Shown: positions 51,456 to 64,000 of the stretch, one piece after another
Numbering within the stretch: the stretch's first letter is position 1
Layout of the letters: every line of letters starts with the position of its first letter
NCBI GenBank assembly: GCA_035041965.1
Contig: JAPYMA010003014.1
Location: forward strand, 372,001 to 436,000
DNA length: 64,000 nt
DNA from: Anisakis pegreffii
Lineage: Eukaryota; Nematoda; Chromadorea; Rhabditida; Anisakidae
Direction of reading: 5' to 3'
Made by a program: the position numbers and the translations under genes
The notes under the pieces: generated by a model
What the model was told of the DNA's origin: nothing
Databases searched by the model: none
What the model saw: only the letters and a program-made list of their open reading frames with translations

Positions 51456-53145
51456 TTCACTGTTTCTATGCTGCAATTTTCACAATTTAACAACAACTAT
51501 TCAGAAGCAATATTCTGCAATCTGAGTGGTAATTCCCAGCACGCGCATTTCTTCTCGAATTTATGTTGTCCGGATACAATGTTACGACACAGTCAACTGA
51601 TTAGATATTTCGTAGAAAATGAACATTTCCAGAGAAAATTTTGGAGTTCAAAAATTGTCAGCGAAAATGTGACCGACCGTCTAACAATTTCCAAATTTCA
51701 CTCTTGCAAAAAATTACTCGCATTCAATCTTCGAGTGTTGTTATTAAGCCGTATTCTTTTATGTCCTCCTCCATTCCGTTCACAAAAACGCTGTTCGAAT
51801 TATTTCATTGATTGTCTTGAATTTCAACAAATCTACCATATCATCACTACGCCAAAAAATCAGTAAAATGAATTCTACTTTTTCAAAATCCTTTTAGCAA
51901 TATCGAAGACTCTAAAATAAATGCTGTTTGCGATTAGACATTGTGTTTCGAATAGAGTCGTTAAAAGCGCTAAATGAGAAAAGAACAATTCTTTCGAATG
52001 CTGCATATTTTTTCAATTCAAAGCGATCACAATACATCTCATTGCTGAAATGGCAACAAAACACTTCGATGGTGTATTTCAACGACCCGAACGAATTTGC
52101 TCAAATGCAAATGTCTCCTTGCAATAATAACAAAACAAATCACATTGCTTCCTCCTTGATGCATCATCATCCCGCTCGAATCGTCTCCGTTCAACACAAC
52201 ACTTTTGGCTACACTCCATCAATAGTGCCAATAGCTACCGTACATTCACTCCACCGCCTATGGCAAACAATTTACCGTTGGATTTGCTAGGCAAGTCCGG
52301 CTGAATCTGCATTTTCAGCGAGATTCATTGAGATTTACCAATTTCGGTGATATCCCCGATCGTCATTCTCGACGCAAATCGCAATTTTCCGTTTTCATTT
52401 CGCTTAATTCCACCGGAAAACTGCACCGAAATACGGTATTTTGAAAGTGTGCGCGTTATAGATACGAAACACATGGAAGGCGGAGTTTGTTTGGCACTTA
52501 CTCAAGACACCACTTTTCGATATCGCGTCCTGCAGGCATCGTTTTGCTTGACTTCCGTAAATTTACAACAGGTTTCCGGAGGTGTTTCACCCCGGCCTCC
52601 TTTCGATTTTCCGTGGAACCGCCTCGGCGTACGAGGAGTCCCCGCGAACTGAAATGAACAAATCTTTTCAGCGATGAAATCGCACAATTCGACCACCATA
52701 AACGATATTTCCGCGTTGTAAAATAACACTTTATCAGCGTTTGATCTCTATTGATAGCGTGCAATAAACGTATTGATTCCGGAATATTTTTTGCAATTCT
52801 ACGTGTTTCAGTTCAAATTGATTGTTTGATGTACGCAGTTCGATTTACTGCATGATAGATAATTGAGCCGATTACAATTAGTGAATTTCAGATCACAAAC
52901 AAACAATGCTTATGGTATTTTCACTGGATTACATCGAACAAGCAGTGTTGTGATGGCCACTCCGCATTGCTAATTTCAGTCATTGCAATATCCAGCCAAC
53001 TTCGCATAGTTTGTAACCTAACTGATCTATATTTCAAGCTCAGCATTAATTGACAACTAATCGATTGCTACAGTCAAAGTGAAATCAACCCACAACGTGT
53101 CATCTCTTAAACTAATCATTGCTGTGTCAGTATTGCTGCATTGTT
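51456..53145. promoter_or_regulatory. Divergent intergenic region between NOL10 and the downstream plus-strand gene
   Basis: About 1.7 kb separates the two start codons, so both promoters are expected here. No TATA box or named site is claimed. The part around 52270-52690 is less AT-rich than its surroundings and has open frames on both strands with splice-like signals; it may hold a small gene or 5' non-coding exons. Confidence 0.4.
52320..52650 (-). other. Possible unresolved exons upstream of NOL10
   Basis: On the minus strand a strong acceptor (GTTCATTTCAG) near 52648 and a strong donor (TCTTGA|GTAAGT) near 52498 bound a 150-bp open segment. It includes ATG CCT GCA in a good start context (MPAGRDIEKWCLE). 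A second acceptor (TTCGGTGCAG) near 52432 leads into GGIKRNENGKLRFASRMTIG. The phases of the two candidate exons do not join, so no protein model is offered. They could be 5' UTR exons, a small gene with another exon missed, or chance. Confidence 0.25.
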
Positions 53146-56100
53146 ATGGTCACAAGTGCGCAATCTGAACATAAAAACGCTTCTGAAGCAGGTGAGATCG
53201 TAACGCCTTAAAGTCGCTAAATTTTACAAAATTTGTCACTAAATGTTGCACGCCAAAAATGTGTTCAATGCTGAAATTGGGGCCATACGAAAGCATGTTC
53301 ATTAATAATAATAATCGAAAACCTATTACATAGAAATCTTATTGTATTTTTGCTAATAAAGGACCTTCTCGGGTGTCTAATACAAATGCAATTTAATGTC
53401 AAATATCTTAAGCAATAACTGGTTACTTGATTTCATCGGGGCTGCTGGGCTGTTTTCGTGCAGTTTTGCTCAGAAACAGAAATAGATCCTTCTATACATC
53501 AGCTGACAATAGGAGTTGCACAGTTGGAACGATTCACTAGGCTGGCATAACTCCAAAATTGACGGCGTTTATGAGCAGACGTTTGCGATTAGCACTGCTG
53601 CTTACTCTAATAGGATTGACTGCGGGCAGTGAAAATACGGAATTATTTTCGGTTGAGTGGTGTTGATTGTTGTGCAGATGAAAGAGTTGTTCAGCTGCTG
53701 GAACAGTCGGAATCATGTGGTGCAGTTGGCGGCCATTGAATCTTTTCAGAGAATATCATTTTCGAATCGATAATGCAAATTCATCTCATTCAACACTATC
53801 GGCGCTTATTTCATTCGCAACTGAAGTGACAGCTGAATGGAATTTTGAATTTCGACTTCGGAAGCATGCCGATAATTAGTTGAGACTGGGCTCTTTGACG
53901 TATTGTTACACTTTCATCTTTGGGGTTTGTTGCGAGTCGTAGCCTGAGGCTATAACTTAAAATATTTCCGGAGTTAGATTCGATACTCTATTAACGTTTG
54001 ATTAACGTCCGATGTAAATTTTATATTTAATTACAACTAGCAGTTATAAATGCAAATTAGCTTTCGAATAAATTTCTAGCTCAATCAGTAAGTATCCTGT
54101 AAGGAATTTTCGAAGCGAAAGTAGAAGGAAACATTTGCAAGTTGTGTGAATTTGCACATATCCAATTTTGTTAATTATAAAGCGTTTCATCAAATCTTTT
54201 CGTTGCGCTAGCAATAAATCAATTCGGATTGTTCGATATGCCTTCCTTCCCTCCTTCCGTCCTTCCTTGCGTCATCACGTCGTTGTTCTGATAGATGAAT
54301 GCTAATTAAAATTATTGTTTTCTTGGTTCGTTGAAGTTAGCGAAACGAAACTAATCGATCGTTACTTAAGTTCGTTACGTTGAGGTTGTTCAGAATTAAG
54401 AGAGTCGAGAACGCGATTTCTTTTTTGTTTCTTTGGTATTTTTCTTTCCTGATGCCTAGAGTGATGGCCTGTGTGATTCGCATTAGTAGCGATAGGCCGT
54501 AAGCCTAAGCCATAACGTATAACTGCAATTTTATTTTTATCATCTTTGCGTTAATGTTTTGTTTTCAAGTTTCGTTTGATTTATTCACGAGTTGGATTTA
54601 TTCATTTTGATTTATTTCATTCATTTTTTGGTCGAGTGCTTTTTCAGTGTCTGACTCGAATGACAACGAGATGGTGCAGTCGAATGGTGAACAACAACAC
54701 ACTTTCGTTAGTTCATCGGTGGAGCAGGAACGAGAACGTCGTGAACAGCGCAAGTAAGCGTGCATTTTGTTCCTTTTCCTTTCTTGATTTTTTTTTAGAG
54801 GGGAATCTTCATGTAATCTCACTAAATTACTTCTTATGAATAATATTGAAATGAGCAGTTAAGTAACGATGAAGACTTAAAAAATCGAAATGACTTTAAC
54901 AATTCGTAAGTGACACCTAAACCTTGAGAGAATCAATGCACCTTGAGAGACAAAACGAAATTTCGCGGTGATCAGCGAATAATTTTTGCGACTTTTTTGT
55001 TTCTTGCTGAAGGGTGTTATCGTATAATTTTTTTCTTGGCGATACGGATCTCTTCAGTTGAATTCTTTTAAGTGGAGTTAAATTTCGTTTCACTTTTTCG
55101 TTATTCTGTAGCATTCATTGAGGAAATTTGTGACAAAATTGAATTTACAGAAGCGACGAAGACGAAGAGAACCTTCCCATTCGACATGTGGTGATCGATG
55201 ACGAGGATGATGAGAGTAGTGAGCGAGGCGTTTCAGAGCCACCCAATGAAACCTATCACACGTCCGGGTTGCCTTATGGGGTATGTTATCGAGAAACCTC
55301 TGAAATGAAACCTGAATCTTTTTAATGATTTGTTTGGGGCACCTGAACTGATTGTTTTTCGTTGATGTTCAATGACCAATTGACCAATTAATTCAGTGAC
55401 CAATTACCTTTGGGAACAATGATATACCAAATGAAACAGTAAGATTGTAGTGGTTATAAGTTTTATGATTTTAATGAAAAGGAAAGCGTTTTGGCTTAGA
55501 TGTTACGTGTGATTCATTCGAAAAATTTTTCTTTGTTATGTTCTTTTTGTGTGTGACATGTTTGCGTATACACAAAAGATTTATTTGTGCATTTAAATGC
55601 TTCATTTTTGGATCGCTTTTGATCAGATATATTGATGAGATTCAGAGGAACAGCGAGTGAGTGGTCTTTCCTCTAAAATGGCTGTTATATAATGTCGTTG
55701 GTGATAAGTTGTTGAATAATAATTGCGTTTAGAAAAGGAGTGCAGAGGGAGGAATGCAGCGCATTTGCTGACTGAGAATAGGCACGATCGCATGTGCATG
55801 CATAACGATCGTCATTGTGATGATATTCATGCTGACGCAAGGAATGACTTATTGCCTAGTTCGAAGTATGACTAGAGTAGTGTGGCTTTCTGCATGGCAC
55901 ACTTGGTGATGATATCCTATCGAATATCAAATTTCATAAAGCCATTTATGCTGGCAAGAGCAACCCATTTTCCCAGGCAGGCACCACCCGTATGAGGAGT
56001 TTGTTTGGTGGAAAAGGAACTGCTGACGGCAAAATACAGAACGTTTGATTTTCACTGGACTTAGGTGTTTGTTGAGCGAAACGAGAAGGAGGGAGAATTC

Positions 56101-58150
56101 TCGCGGCTGAATCGTTTCTGTTGATATAGCTGGAGTGATGTATTTAGTTGCGAATTTGTTTTTAGTTTTTAGTTGTGTAGTGAATATTTCTCGTTCAGGA
56201 TCATAACTACGGTGAAATATCGGCCAGATCAGCGAATTCGTCGCGATCAACCGACGAAGGTTCAGAACATTTCCCAGTGATTGCTGGATTGGCATCGTAT
56301 TTTGGTAAGTTTTCAAATGAAGTTGTTTTTCGTTGGTGGCGTGAGATTTTTGAGAAACTGTAGCAAAAGTGTTATGGAGATAAAATATCCTCACTTCTTG
56401 GTGGGTTGATTAGTTGAATTGATCAGACGTGTGGAAAGGTTTCGATCGAATTTTGTGCTCGTTTTGTGACTGCGGAAGCAAGATGAATTCAACGTTACTT
56501 TTAGGTGACAATGAAAACGAGCAACAACAACAACCACCGAATGGGTTGTTGCAACGCAATACTGCTGTCACTTCGGCTGCGGCCGTTACTGCGGATCCTT
56601 CGCCAATATCCTATAGGTTAATATATCTTTCATTTGGAAGATTACCTGATGTTTATCAACGAACTGATGTTCATTGCTATCAATTCAGCATTTGCCTGAA
56701 AGGATCTTTTCGCATTGTTCTTTTATATGTTAACGAGTTGTTGGTGTTGTTTTTAGAATGATGCATATTGCAAACATTGATGCTTTTTGAGACCTTTTAA
56801 AGTATAGTATTGGAATCAGTTAGATATTGCAGAGCATCGATTCGTGACGCATACTATCGTAATGGTGATCAAGGAGGTGGCAGTGGGAATGCATATTCAA
56901 TGCAGTCCTACAATTCATTACCATCAACAACCTCGTATCGCATTACACCTAATCCAACGTTGGCTTTTTTTAGATTGTGTGCATTGATTTGATTTGGATA
57001 TGATGTGATATATGCATTGTTTATGCATAGCATATTCGTTGATTGATGGTGAGGACGTTATGTGCGTGTGAGTGATAAAGATTTGTGTGTTAGAGCAGGG
57101 ACCAGTGCAATTGGAGTGGATGTAGCGTTAATGAGAGTTTGATAAGTGGATTAATTTTAGTTCTCAAGATGAATTAGTTGATGAACTTGCAGTAGATTAA
57201 TGCTGGATGGTAGTTTATTTGTAGTGAATTCATGTGTTGTTATGTTACCATTATTGCAAGTTTAATGGGATGATTGCTTTGCATTGTTGATTGGTGATGT
57301 GACAGCTTTGTTGATATATTTTTGTGTGGTGGTGGTGATGGTCTGTTTGAGTGATTAGTTGCGAATTTGTAAACACTGATGAATGACTTTATTAATATGT
57401 GACTGGTGGGAGGTTTTTTGTTTTGTGTTCATCAACAAGAAGTCAAACACCAAAGATGTTAGTCGAAAGAATCATTTGAGCAGAATGTAAACAATTCCAT
57501 TGTTTCACTCTAAGTAGTTCTGTTTGATGATCTTTAACGATATGACGCGATAATAGAGTAGTGATAGATTTTTTTAAAATTGTTGATTCGCTTTGTCTCA
57601 GCAAAAAGGGATTGCATCGGAATGGCTCTAGTGGCTTGAGTTGGAAAGGGTGACAATTGAGCTGACAGGCAGAGTGATCAGAGTGATAATGAGGTGAGGA
57701 TAGTTATAATTTCAATGGAAGAGCTTGACGTATTTCGGTACTGACTGATCGAATAGGGGCACAGTGATGATTTGAAATTGTATTCAACTGAGTAAATATA
57801 TGAGCAGTGGCTGGAACATAAAGCAGTACATTCAGTTTAGCTACTCAAAAAGCATCTGTTTACGAAGATTGAAATAATTACGATTAATTGATATGAGTTG
57901 TTTACAGAGCGAATTTTGTGACAATTGGAGGTCGTACGTATGTTCGTCAAATGACCCAAAATATACCACAGGGCTATCGATCTGGACCAAGAGGTGAGCG
58001 TGGCGAATGGAATCTGTTTAATTCGGGTAGAGGGGATTTTAGAAATGATGCAGTTTTTGACTGAAAAGAAACGCAGTCAACTGAAGATATCATACAAGTT
58101 TACACGAGTTTTATCTCCTTCGCTGTGTTGAAACACTGAGGGATTCTCGC

Positions 58151-58202
<52 letters not shown>

Positions 58203-61200
58203 CTCTTCTATTTGTCTCTACGGTAATTATCGGTATAGATAAGTTCATTCTTGTAGCAAGAAATGAATTTAGCTGCTTTAACCTAAAGCCATTCAATTGT
58301 CGAATATTTCAGAGAGTTACTCAAGTGGTTCAGTTAGTGGACCGTCATCGAATGCGACGGCAACGTATACAGGGCCACGTCGAATGAGTGTAGGCGGATT
58401 GACTCAACTGAAAAGGACAACTGTGAGACCAAGGTAAATTAATGGCTTGAAAGTAGTATTCGTTTCGGCGTGAACGTTTAAATATTGTTATCCTGATTGT
58501 TATCCTGTTGCTGGTTCTGCTTTCATGTAGATCGATGCAGAGTAGTTAAAGTGAATGCATTTGTAATATGGGGGTTGTTTTTGAATCGAATGATGACGAA
58601 TGATATCTGCGCTCAATTGGTTGTGTGATTTGTAAAGCGATTAGATTCTATTCGATCAAATTACTGAGCAAAATAAAAGTTGTTTTGAATGTATCTCTTA
58701 AGAGCAACATTCAAAACATTTTTGCAGTATTTTTACAATTGTTTGCCAAGAATGTTTATTGTTTTAGGGTTGTATGTGCGTATTTTTGAGTGAGAATCGA
58801 TCTCTAATTAGTAGGTTTATTGACTATTGAATCGTTTACAGCGCACTATCAGTGGGGAATCATCCGTCAGTGCGAATAGGAGTATTCTCGAATGCGGGAT
58901 CACCCACCAAACAACAACAGCAGCAGCAGTACAACACCACAACAACAACATCAGTCGTCGGCAATCAATCGGCAGCAAATATTGTTGCGGATCCGATGCG
59001 TATTGCGAACGACAACGCACCTGCACCGTTCATCGTTCCGGCCAGAGGCAATAAACCGTCGTTTCGTGGTAAAGGTATTGCATTTCGTTTAATCACTTTT
59101 GCTGGTTTGCGAAAATTGTGTTGATGATATGATTTGTTTATGTTGTTGTGTGCGATTAAGATTACGTCTCGTTGTTATTTCGTTGATTTGCTCTGATTCG
59201 CAGTGTGCACTCTTACAATCTGTATATGTTATGAAATTATTGAAGTGATGTCTGTTTGTTGCATAATCGCAACAAAGAGAAATTGAAGTATTGTAATTGT
59301 TTTGGGTAATTGAATTGAATTTGCAGTGGGTAATTGAAGCTTATGATTAGGGCACTGGCGTTTGTTGATCTTATGAGAGTTATTATTGATGAGAACGAAG
59401 TTACTCGAGCTTTCTATCGGATAGGATAATGCTCGCGAGAATGGGTAATCCCCTTAGTGCGCGGAATATCGTGTATATCACCGAAATTTGCGATTCGCGG
59501 CTAGTTCGTTGCTTTAGAGTCGGAAATTGTGTGAGGTGAAACAGTGGAAAGTCATTGGGATTAAATTTTGTTATTTGTTGATTCGATGACAGTATAATGA
59601 ACCATGATGAATTTGAATTTAAGCGCAACATGTACGTGGACGGCCAAGGCCAGACTCACACGAAGATGTGCTGGATAGTCCGGTAACTATTTGTTTGTTT
59701 TATTTTCAAATTTGATTAATCATTAATTTCGTTTGTTTCATAGTCCAGAATGGTTCAGTTTTGAGGGGTTCGCTTCATCAATGCAAATTCTCATCGTTGA
59801 TCATTTTGCAATTGATGTTATAAATGTCTTAAATGTTATAAATGTTTGGTCCAAAATTTTATGAATGTTATGTCTGAAATGTTATAAATGTCTATAAGTT
59901 TTGAGGTTCAGTGCGCATTCATTATGAGTGTGGCAGTAAAAGAATGTGTCATTGCAGATGAATGTTTATAAAGTATCGTCACCTCGTAAACTCTCCACTG
60001 CATCCTATGCCAGCGCAGCATTAGCTCAACGTCAACGTCAACAATCATCACCCCAACGCTCCCACCAGCCGCAGTTCAGTGGTAATCAACCGAAAGGTGA
60101 CTATATCATGGTGGGTGCACCCGTTGAGCCGGCTCGTATACCTCAACCTCACTCGGCAGATTTACGTTACGTAAGTATTGCACATCTTCCATTTGTGAAG
60201 TTATTTCCCCGTCGCTTTTGAATTGGTCGTGAAAACAAATTAAATTCAAATGGTGGGAATAAATCAGTGAGAATAGATCAGTTGCTATGAACGATCGAAC
60301 TCAACTGTTTTGTTTTGAATGAACGGATAATGAAGTGATATTATCTTATAGTAATGTCTAATTTGGTGTTTTTTGACGTATATAAGTAATGATTAACTCA
60401 GCGAATGCATACATTGGCCTGGAAAGCATAATTTGAACGTAGTGATTATTTTTGTTTGTATTTGAGAAATAGAGAGTCTGATGAGTTGTCTAATTATTAT
60501 TTGTTTGAAATTTGAAATTAATCGTATATTCATTTAGTTGATGAATAGCTTTTTTCTTCTTGTAGAATTCGGAAATGGGGAATAGTTCCGCATCACAAAT
60601 GAATTTGCCAACATCGTCACTGGATGAGTGCAGCGCACCACAGCGCTCAGTGGCATCTGCAATTTTGCTTCACAATAATGAGGGTGTTGTAAGAGGTGGA
60701 GCACGTCGGGCCGAGAGTCCGGTGACGTGCATTGTGGAGAGTGCTCATCAGGAGGCGATTCGACGAGCGTCTGAATCTGTGAGATTTATTTTGAAACGCT
60801 TCATTTTGTATCATGTGACGATTTTTTTCTTCATTACGACAAAACAATCATTGAGTGAGATGAACCTGAATTTAGCTGAATTTGTTTATAAGTGCTGTTT
60901 TTGTAGATTTATTGTTTCTTGATGTCACTTCAGAAAGCGGTCACTAGACTGTTTATGTCACTTTTCGATGTACTTTCGTGTGTGTTTGTGTGTGTGTAAT
61001 CATTTGATTGATTACAAGAGTTCCGTGGAAAGCATAATTTTATCTTATGATTAGTACTATTTATTTTTTTGGATTCATCATTTTGATTATCGTGATTTTT
61101 TGTCGTCTTTTGCACCACATTTTCACCCGACTCGTCTCCCGTCTCCCGTTCTCCATTCGAATTACCAGCAAACCTAGAATAGTGTATGTGATCATTTCGC

Positions 61201-63197
61201 TGTTTTTATCAAATCAAATAGTTATTTCATATCAGTAATCTTGATTAATATCATATCAATAATGTTCAAATTCATTTGATGACATTCAAGCCGTAGGGAA
61301 GTGAGTAGACATTAATTGATCGCAGCAGCTACATCAACACATATCCATGTTCATCTCCAATTACATTTTGCTCGTCCACATTTCTGTGTTCACTGCATGA
61401 CACATGTGTATTTTCGTCGTCTACACAAGCAATTTCCTGAGCACCCAAAATAGACTGCATAAAATATGATACGGCGAATCTATTTCTCATTAGTGCATAG
61501 TTCATGAATGAATTTATTCGGATAGTTCTGAACGGAAACAATCATATTGTTAAGTGTTGAAGAGCCATGAGGAGAGTCATAAAAACGTATGCTGATTGAA
61601 ATAAAAACTGAGAGTGCATCGATTGATTCAATAAAGCTGTATTGTAAAACTGTTTTAGAAGTATGACAGGAAAATGATTGATGATATGCTGTCAGTTTAG
61701 TGAAGAAGACATGAATGAATGTAGTGAGAACGTGTGATCAGATAAGCCGTTTACATGGATACGTATTAATTAGTGTGGTGTTTTATGTTAAAGAGCCAGT
61801 GCACTGTAGACTTGTTTCGTTAGCGTTTTATGACGATGCCCACAGAATAGATAATGTTTTGTTGCTGGCAAAATTGATAAGATTACATCAAAACGGGTCG
61901 TATTATATTTTTGTTTTATCAGATCTATTATTCACTGACGAGTACGTTCTGAACTGAACATACGTCGGTGGTTTGTTGTGCTCTTTTGTTCGTTTGTTCG
62001 TCAAAATTGCACCTACACACCAACAAACACCCACCCACCCACCTATCCATCCATCCATCCACCCATCAGTCGATTCATCAATCCATCCGAACAGACAGAT
62101 AGAAAGACGAAAAACTGACTAATTGAATGATAAGGATAGTGAGTAGTGGTAAAAGCGACGAGCAATTGTGAATTTAGGTGATTTATTCGTCGTCGTCATC
62201 GTCACCGACGCTCGACGGTCATCGAACCGACGACGCTAGTTATCAGCCGAGTAAAGAAGGAGATGAGAGCGGCAGCAACAGAACGATATCGCAAGCAAGT
62301 GCGTCAGCCGATGGTATCATCACTACCCCGAAAACAGTATTGTCATGCAATGACCGTAAGAGTGTTGCACATGAATTGTCGTCGTCATTAACACATCAGC
62401 AGCAGAACACACCTTGTTTGCAAGAAGACATGAACACTGCACAAACTCAAACATTAATCACTGCTCGTGGACATAACTATATTGCTGGTGGTGGTGCTGA
62501 TACGAGGAGTCATCTTAAATCATCAAACGCACAGCAACAAACATCTTCATATTTTGCACAACAGCAACAGACGTGGACTGATGAAACGACTGGTAATAAT
62601 CATTTGGTGGATGATAAACAGCAGAGATCAATGCACCACCACGAGCAACAATCAGCAGTTGTGTTGAGTTATCATAATCGATTGTATGATGCGAATGGTC
62701 GTCTTCAGGATGGTGTGGAAATTTTGGACGAGGGTCGATTGCATCTTAATCAAACATCTGCTGTTAGTGGTGGTGCTGTAGCCGTGGAAAAAGGACAGCC
62801 ACAGCCACATCATCATCACCGTCATCAGCAGCAAGGAGAACAAGGAGGAACGGCTGAGGAAATGGATAGATATGTGGAAGAATTTTTGAGACAACATCAG
62901 AAATCAATGCAACCGAACGCCGCCGCAGCATCAGCATCGTTGTTGTCGTCAACATCGGACGATCAGCAGCATTATGCAGATGAAATGAATGTGAAGCAGA
63001 TCATATGCGATAGCAACAGTGAGATGATAACATGGATGGATGAGGGTGATAATGGTGGTCAAGATGTGAACAAGAAGCAAACAATTCAGGCAGTTACAAA
63101 TACAGCAGCATCAGCAGCAATCAACTCATCAAACTGCGCGCGATCAGCAGCACCCACCACATCGACACCGATGCACGTGCGTCCACAGCAAAAACAG
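53146..63197 (+). CDS. Unrecognised disordered Ser/Gln/His-rich protein (5' part of gene)
   Basis: Thirteen exons with fully consistent phases: 53146-53191, 54648-54753, 55151-55280, 56199-56304, 56505-56616, 56833-56958, 57908-57993, 58313-58433, 58842-59068, 59624-59682, 59958-60170, 60566-60778, 62178-63197 (ending CAG|GTACTT). They give 855 codons, open at the 3' end. The start is ATG at 53146 (MVTSAQSEHKNASEA, donor GTGAGA). Early exons are acidic (IRHVVIDDEDDESSERG). Middle exons are Ser/Arg/Tyr-rich with segments that may be conserved, such as FVTIGGRTYVRQMTQNIPQG and PRRMSVGGLTQLKRTTVRPR. Later exons are poly-Gln, Ser/Pro and His-rich (HHHHRHQQQ), with EEMDRYVEEFLRQHQK near the end. 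No enzyme domain, signal peptide or membrane segment is seen. It is probably the disordered N-terminal half of a larger cytoskeletal, signalling or scaffold protein; function unknown. Confidence 0.75.
54241..54269. repeat. Imperfect (CCTT)n simple repeat
   Basis: CCTTCCTTCCCTCCTTCCGT followed by CCTTCCTT, in the intron before the exon at 54648. Confidence 0.85.
56959..57907 (+). other. Intron of the plus-strand gene
   Basis: About 950 bp with GT-rich pieces and no open frame of note. Donor CCAAC|GTTGGC is weak, but its two-base remainder is the only one found that fits the next exon. Confidence 0.5.
58151..58202. repeat. (TTA)n microsatellite, about 17 copies
   Basis: 52 bp of uninterrupted TTA repeat in an intron of the plus-strand gene; the complement of the TAA array at 6876-6924. 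Confidence 0.95.
60779..62177 (+). other. Intron of the plus-strand gene
   Basis: 1.4 kb, AT-rich, with a (CCAT/CCAC)n stretch near 62028-62066. No additional phase-compatible exon was found; skipping directly from 60778 to 62178 keeps phase 0. Confidence 0.55.
62028..62066. repeat. (CCAC/CCAT)n simple repeat
   Basis: Runs of CCCACCCACCCACC and CCATCCATCCATCCACC just upstream of the exon at 62178. Confidence 0.85.
62178..63197 (+). CDS. Largest visible exon of the plus-strand gene
   Basis: The 1,020-nt phase-0 exon follows GTGAATTTAG and opens with IYSSSSSSPTLDGHRTDDAS. It is rich in Gln, His, Ser and Thr, with Q-runs and a HHHHRHQQQ tract. A helical segment (EEMDRYVEEFLRQHQKSMQ) and an acidic motif (MITWMDEGDNGGQDV) stand out from the low-complexity background. 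The open frame runs past the donor to 63293, but CAG|GTACTT at 63197 is the likely end. Confidence 0.75.
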
Positions 63198-64000
63198 GTA
63201 CTTCTAGTTGAGACATTACAATTAGCCAATAATGCACGCCTGCCTACTCATCATCTCATCTTGCCCATTTATAATATTTACTATCGCTATTAATCTATCA
63301 ATCTATCTGTCTAGACGATAGTGAAGTAATAATTAGATTTTAACGTATTGTTTTGTACGTGTGGGTGTTTGTGTGTGTGTATGTGTACGTGTACATGTAC
63401 GTGTGTGTATCAATGCATGAAGTTTATACCACAAAACACATAGAGTGCTGGTGCAGTTTTGCAATGTTGAATAATTTTTTGTTTTCTGATCCATCCAAAA
63501 AGATAAGTGAAATGTTGTGGTTTGAAGTGATACATTTATCTAACTGGATAGCTTGAGGAAAGTATTTTAGAGGTGAATAGCATTGCTGAAATTGATAATG
63601 TACAATGAATGAATGACATTCACAAAAACTACATTGTTTAGGCAGCGAGCGTTTGGATAAAACGATAATAATGAATTTCACTCGAGTTGTTTCACTCATA
63701 GGGGAACGGAGAGTTTGCTAGGTGCAGATATTCAGCATGACCGTTAGATCAGATTAGAAAAATTAATGTGTTTTGATAAATTTAGTGGAGGACATCAGCA
63801 GCCAGCAGTTTAGGTTGTATGCACGTCGTCACTGCATGATATTAGCTATGTTTGTGTGTCTTTATTTCTTCACAGTTCTTAAGCACTTCTCATTTGAATA
63901 TTCGCATTTGAGAGCAACAAAACATTAGGAGTTAGTTTACAGTTATTGAAATATAATAGATCAAATAAGAAAAACATGAATTTATTGGGTATCACTTGAA
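63198..64000 (+). other. Intron of the plus-strand gene to the window edge
   Basis: No further phase-0 exon was recognised before the end of the window; the gene must continue beyond it. Confidence 0.5.
63355..63409. repeat. GT-rich simple repeat
   Basis: GTGTGGGTGTTTGTGTGTGT followed by mixed ACGTGT units, in the intron after the exon ending at 63197. Confidence 0.85.

Noticed and set aside
52347..52652. 101-codon plus-strand ORF between NOL10 and the plus-strand gene
   Set aside because: It is the antisense of the minus-strand exon-like pieces and contains no motif; stronger splice signals lie on the minus strand.

Overview
The window is nuclear DNA from a eukaryote, most likely a nematode. 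The evidence is AT-rich non-coding DNA, short exons joined by GT..AG introns with TTTCAG-type acceptors, a complete nematode-style NOL10 gene, and transposon relics. The species cannot be fixed from the sequence. No prokaryotic features, rRNA or tRNA genes were recognised. All exon boundaries below were placed by eye from splice sites and codon phase. Nearly every junction described is phase-consistent, but no transcript was available.

Region 1 (about 28-32,600, minus strand) is one enormous gene, open at both ends of what can be seen. At least 17 phase-compatible exons encode more than 5,800 residues. The protein is acidic and mostly disordered. Its recurring element is a short helix of the form L(T/S)xEExxHIxxVxxMAxx, which resembles the first Rab-binding helix of RIM and of Slp/melanophilin (SHD1) proteins. 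Roughly 48 copies were counted. About 30 of them lie in a tandem array of about fifteen 420-bp (140-aa) units at 21.5-27.9 kb. The array is interrupted by a 100-N assembly gap and three small frameshifts. The best inference is a nematode presynaptic active-zone scaffold of the clarinet (CLA-1 long isoform)/RIM/piccolo type, with any PDZ and C2 domains beyond position 1. Two exons look isoform-specific: an alternative terminal exon (18,570-18,675) and an alternative first exon (9,261-9,380).

Region 2 (32.6-45.7 kb) holds no confident gene. It contains a GC-rich 567-bp MITE-like element with terminal inverted repeats and a 6-bp target duplication, a decayed Tigger/pogo-type DDE transposase, a decayed unidentified coding stretch, and two dispersed repeat families.

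Region 3 (45,773-51,455, minus) is a complete 14-exon NOL10 (yeast Enp2) gene for a nucleolar WD40 protein of ribosome biogenesis, predicted at 751 aa.

Region 4 (53,146->63,197, plus) is the 5' part of an unrecognised gene transcribed divergently from NOL10. Thirteen phase-consistent exons give 855 residues of low-complexity, Ser/Gln/His-rich, probably disordered protein that continues beyond the window. The 1.7 kb between the two start codons should hold both promoters and may hide further small exons.
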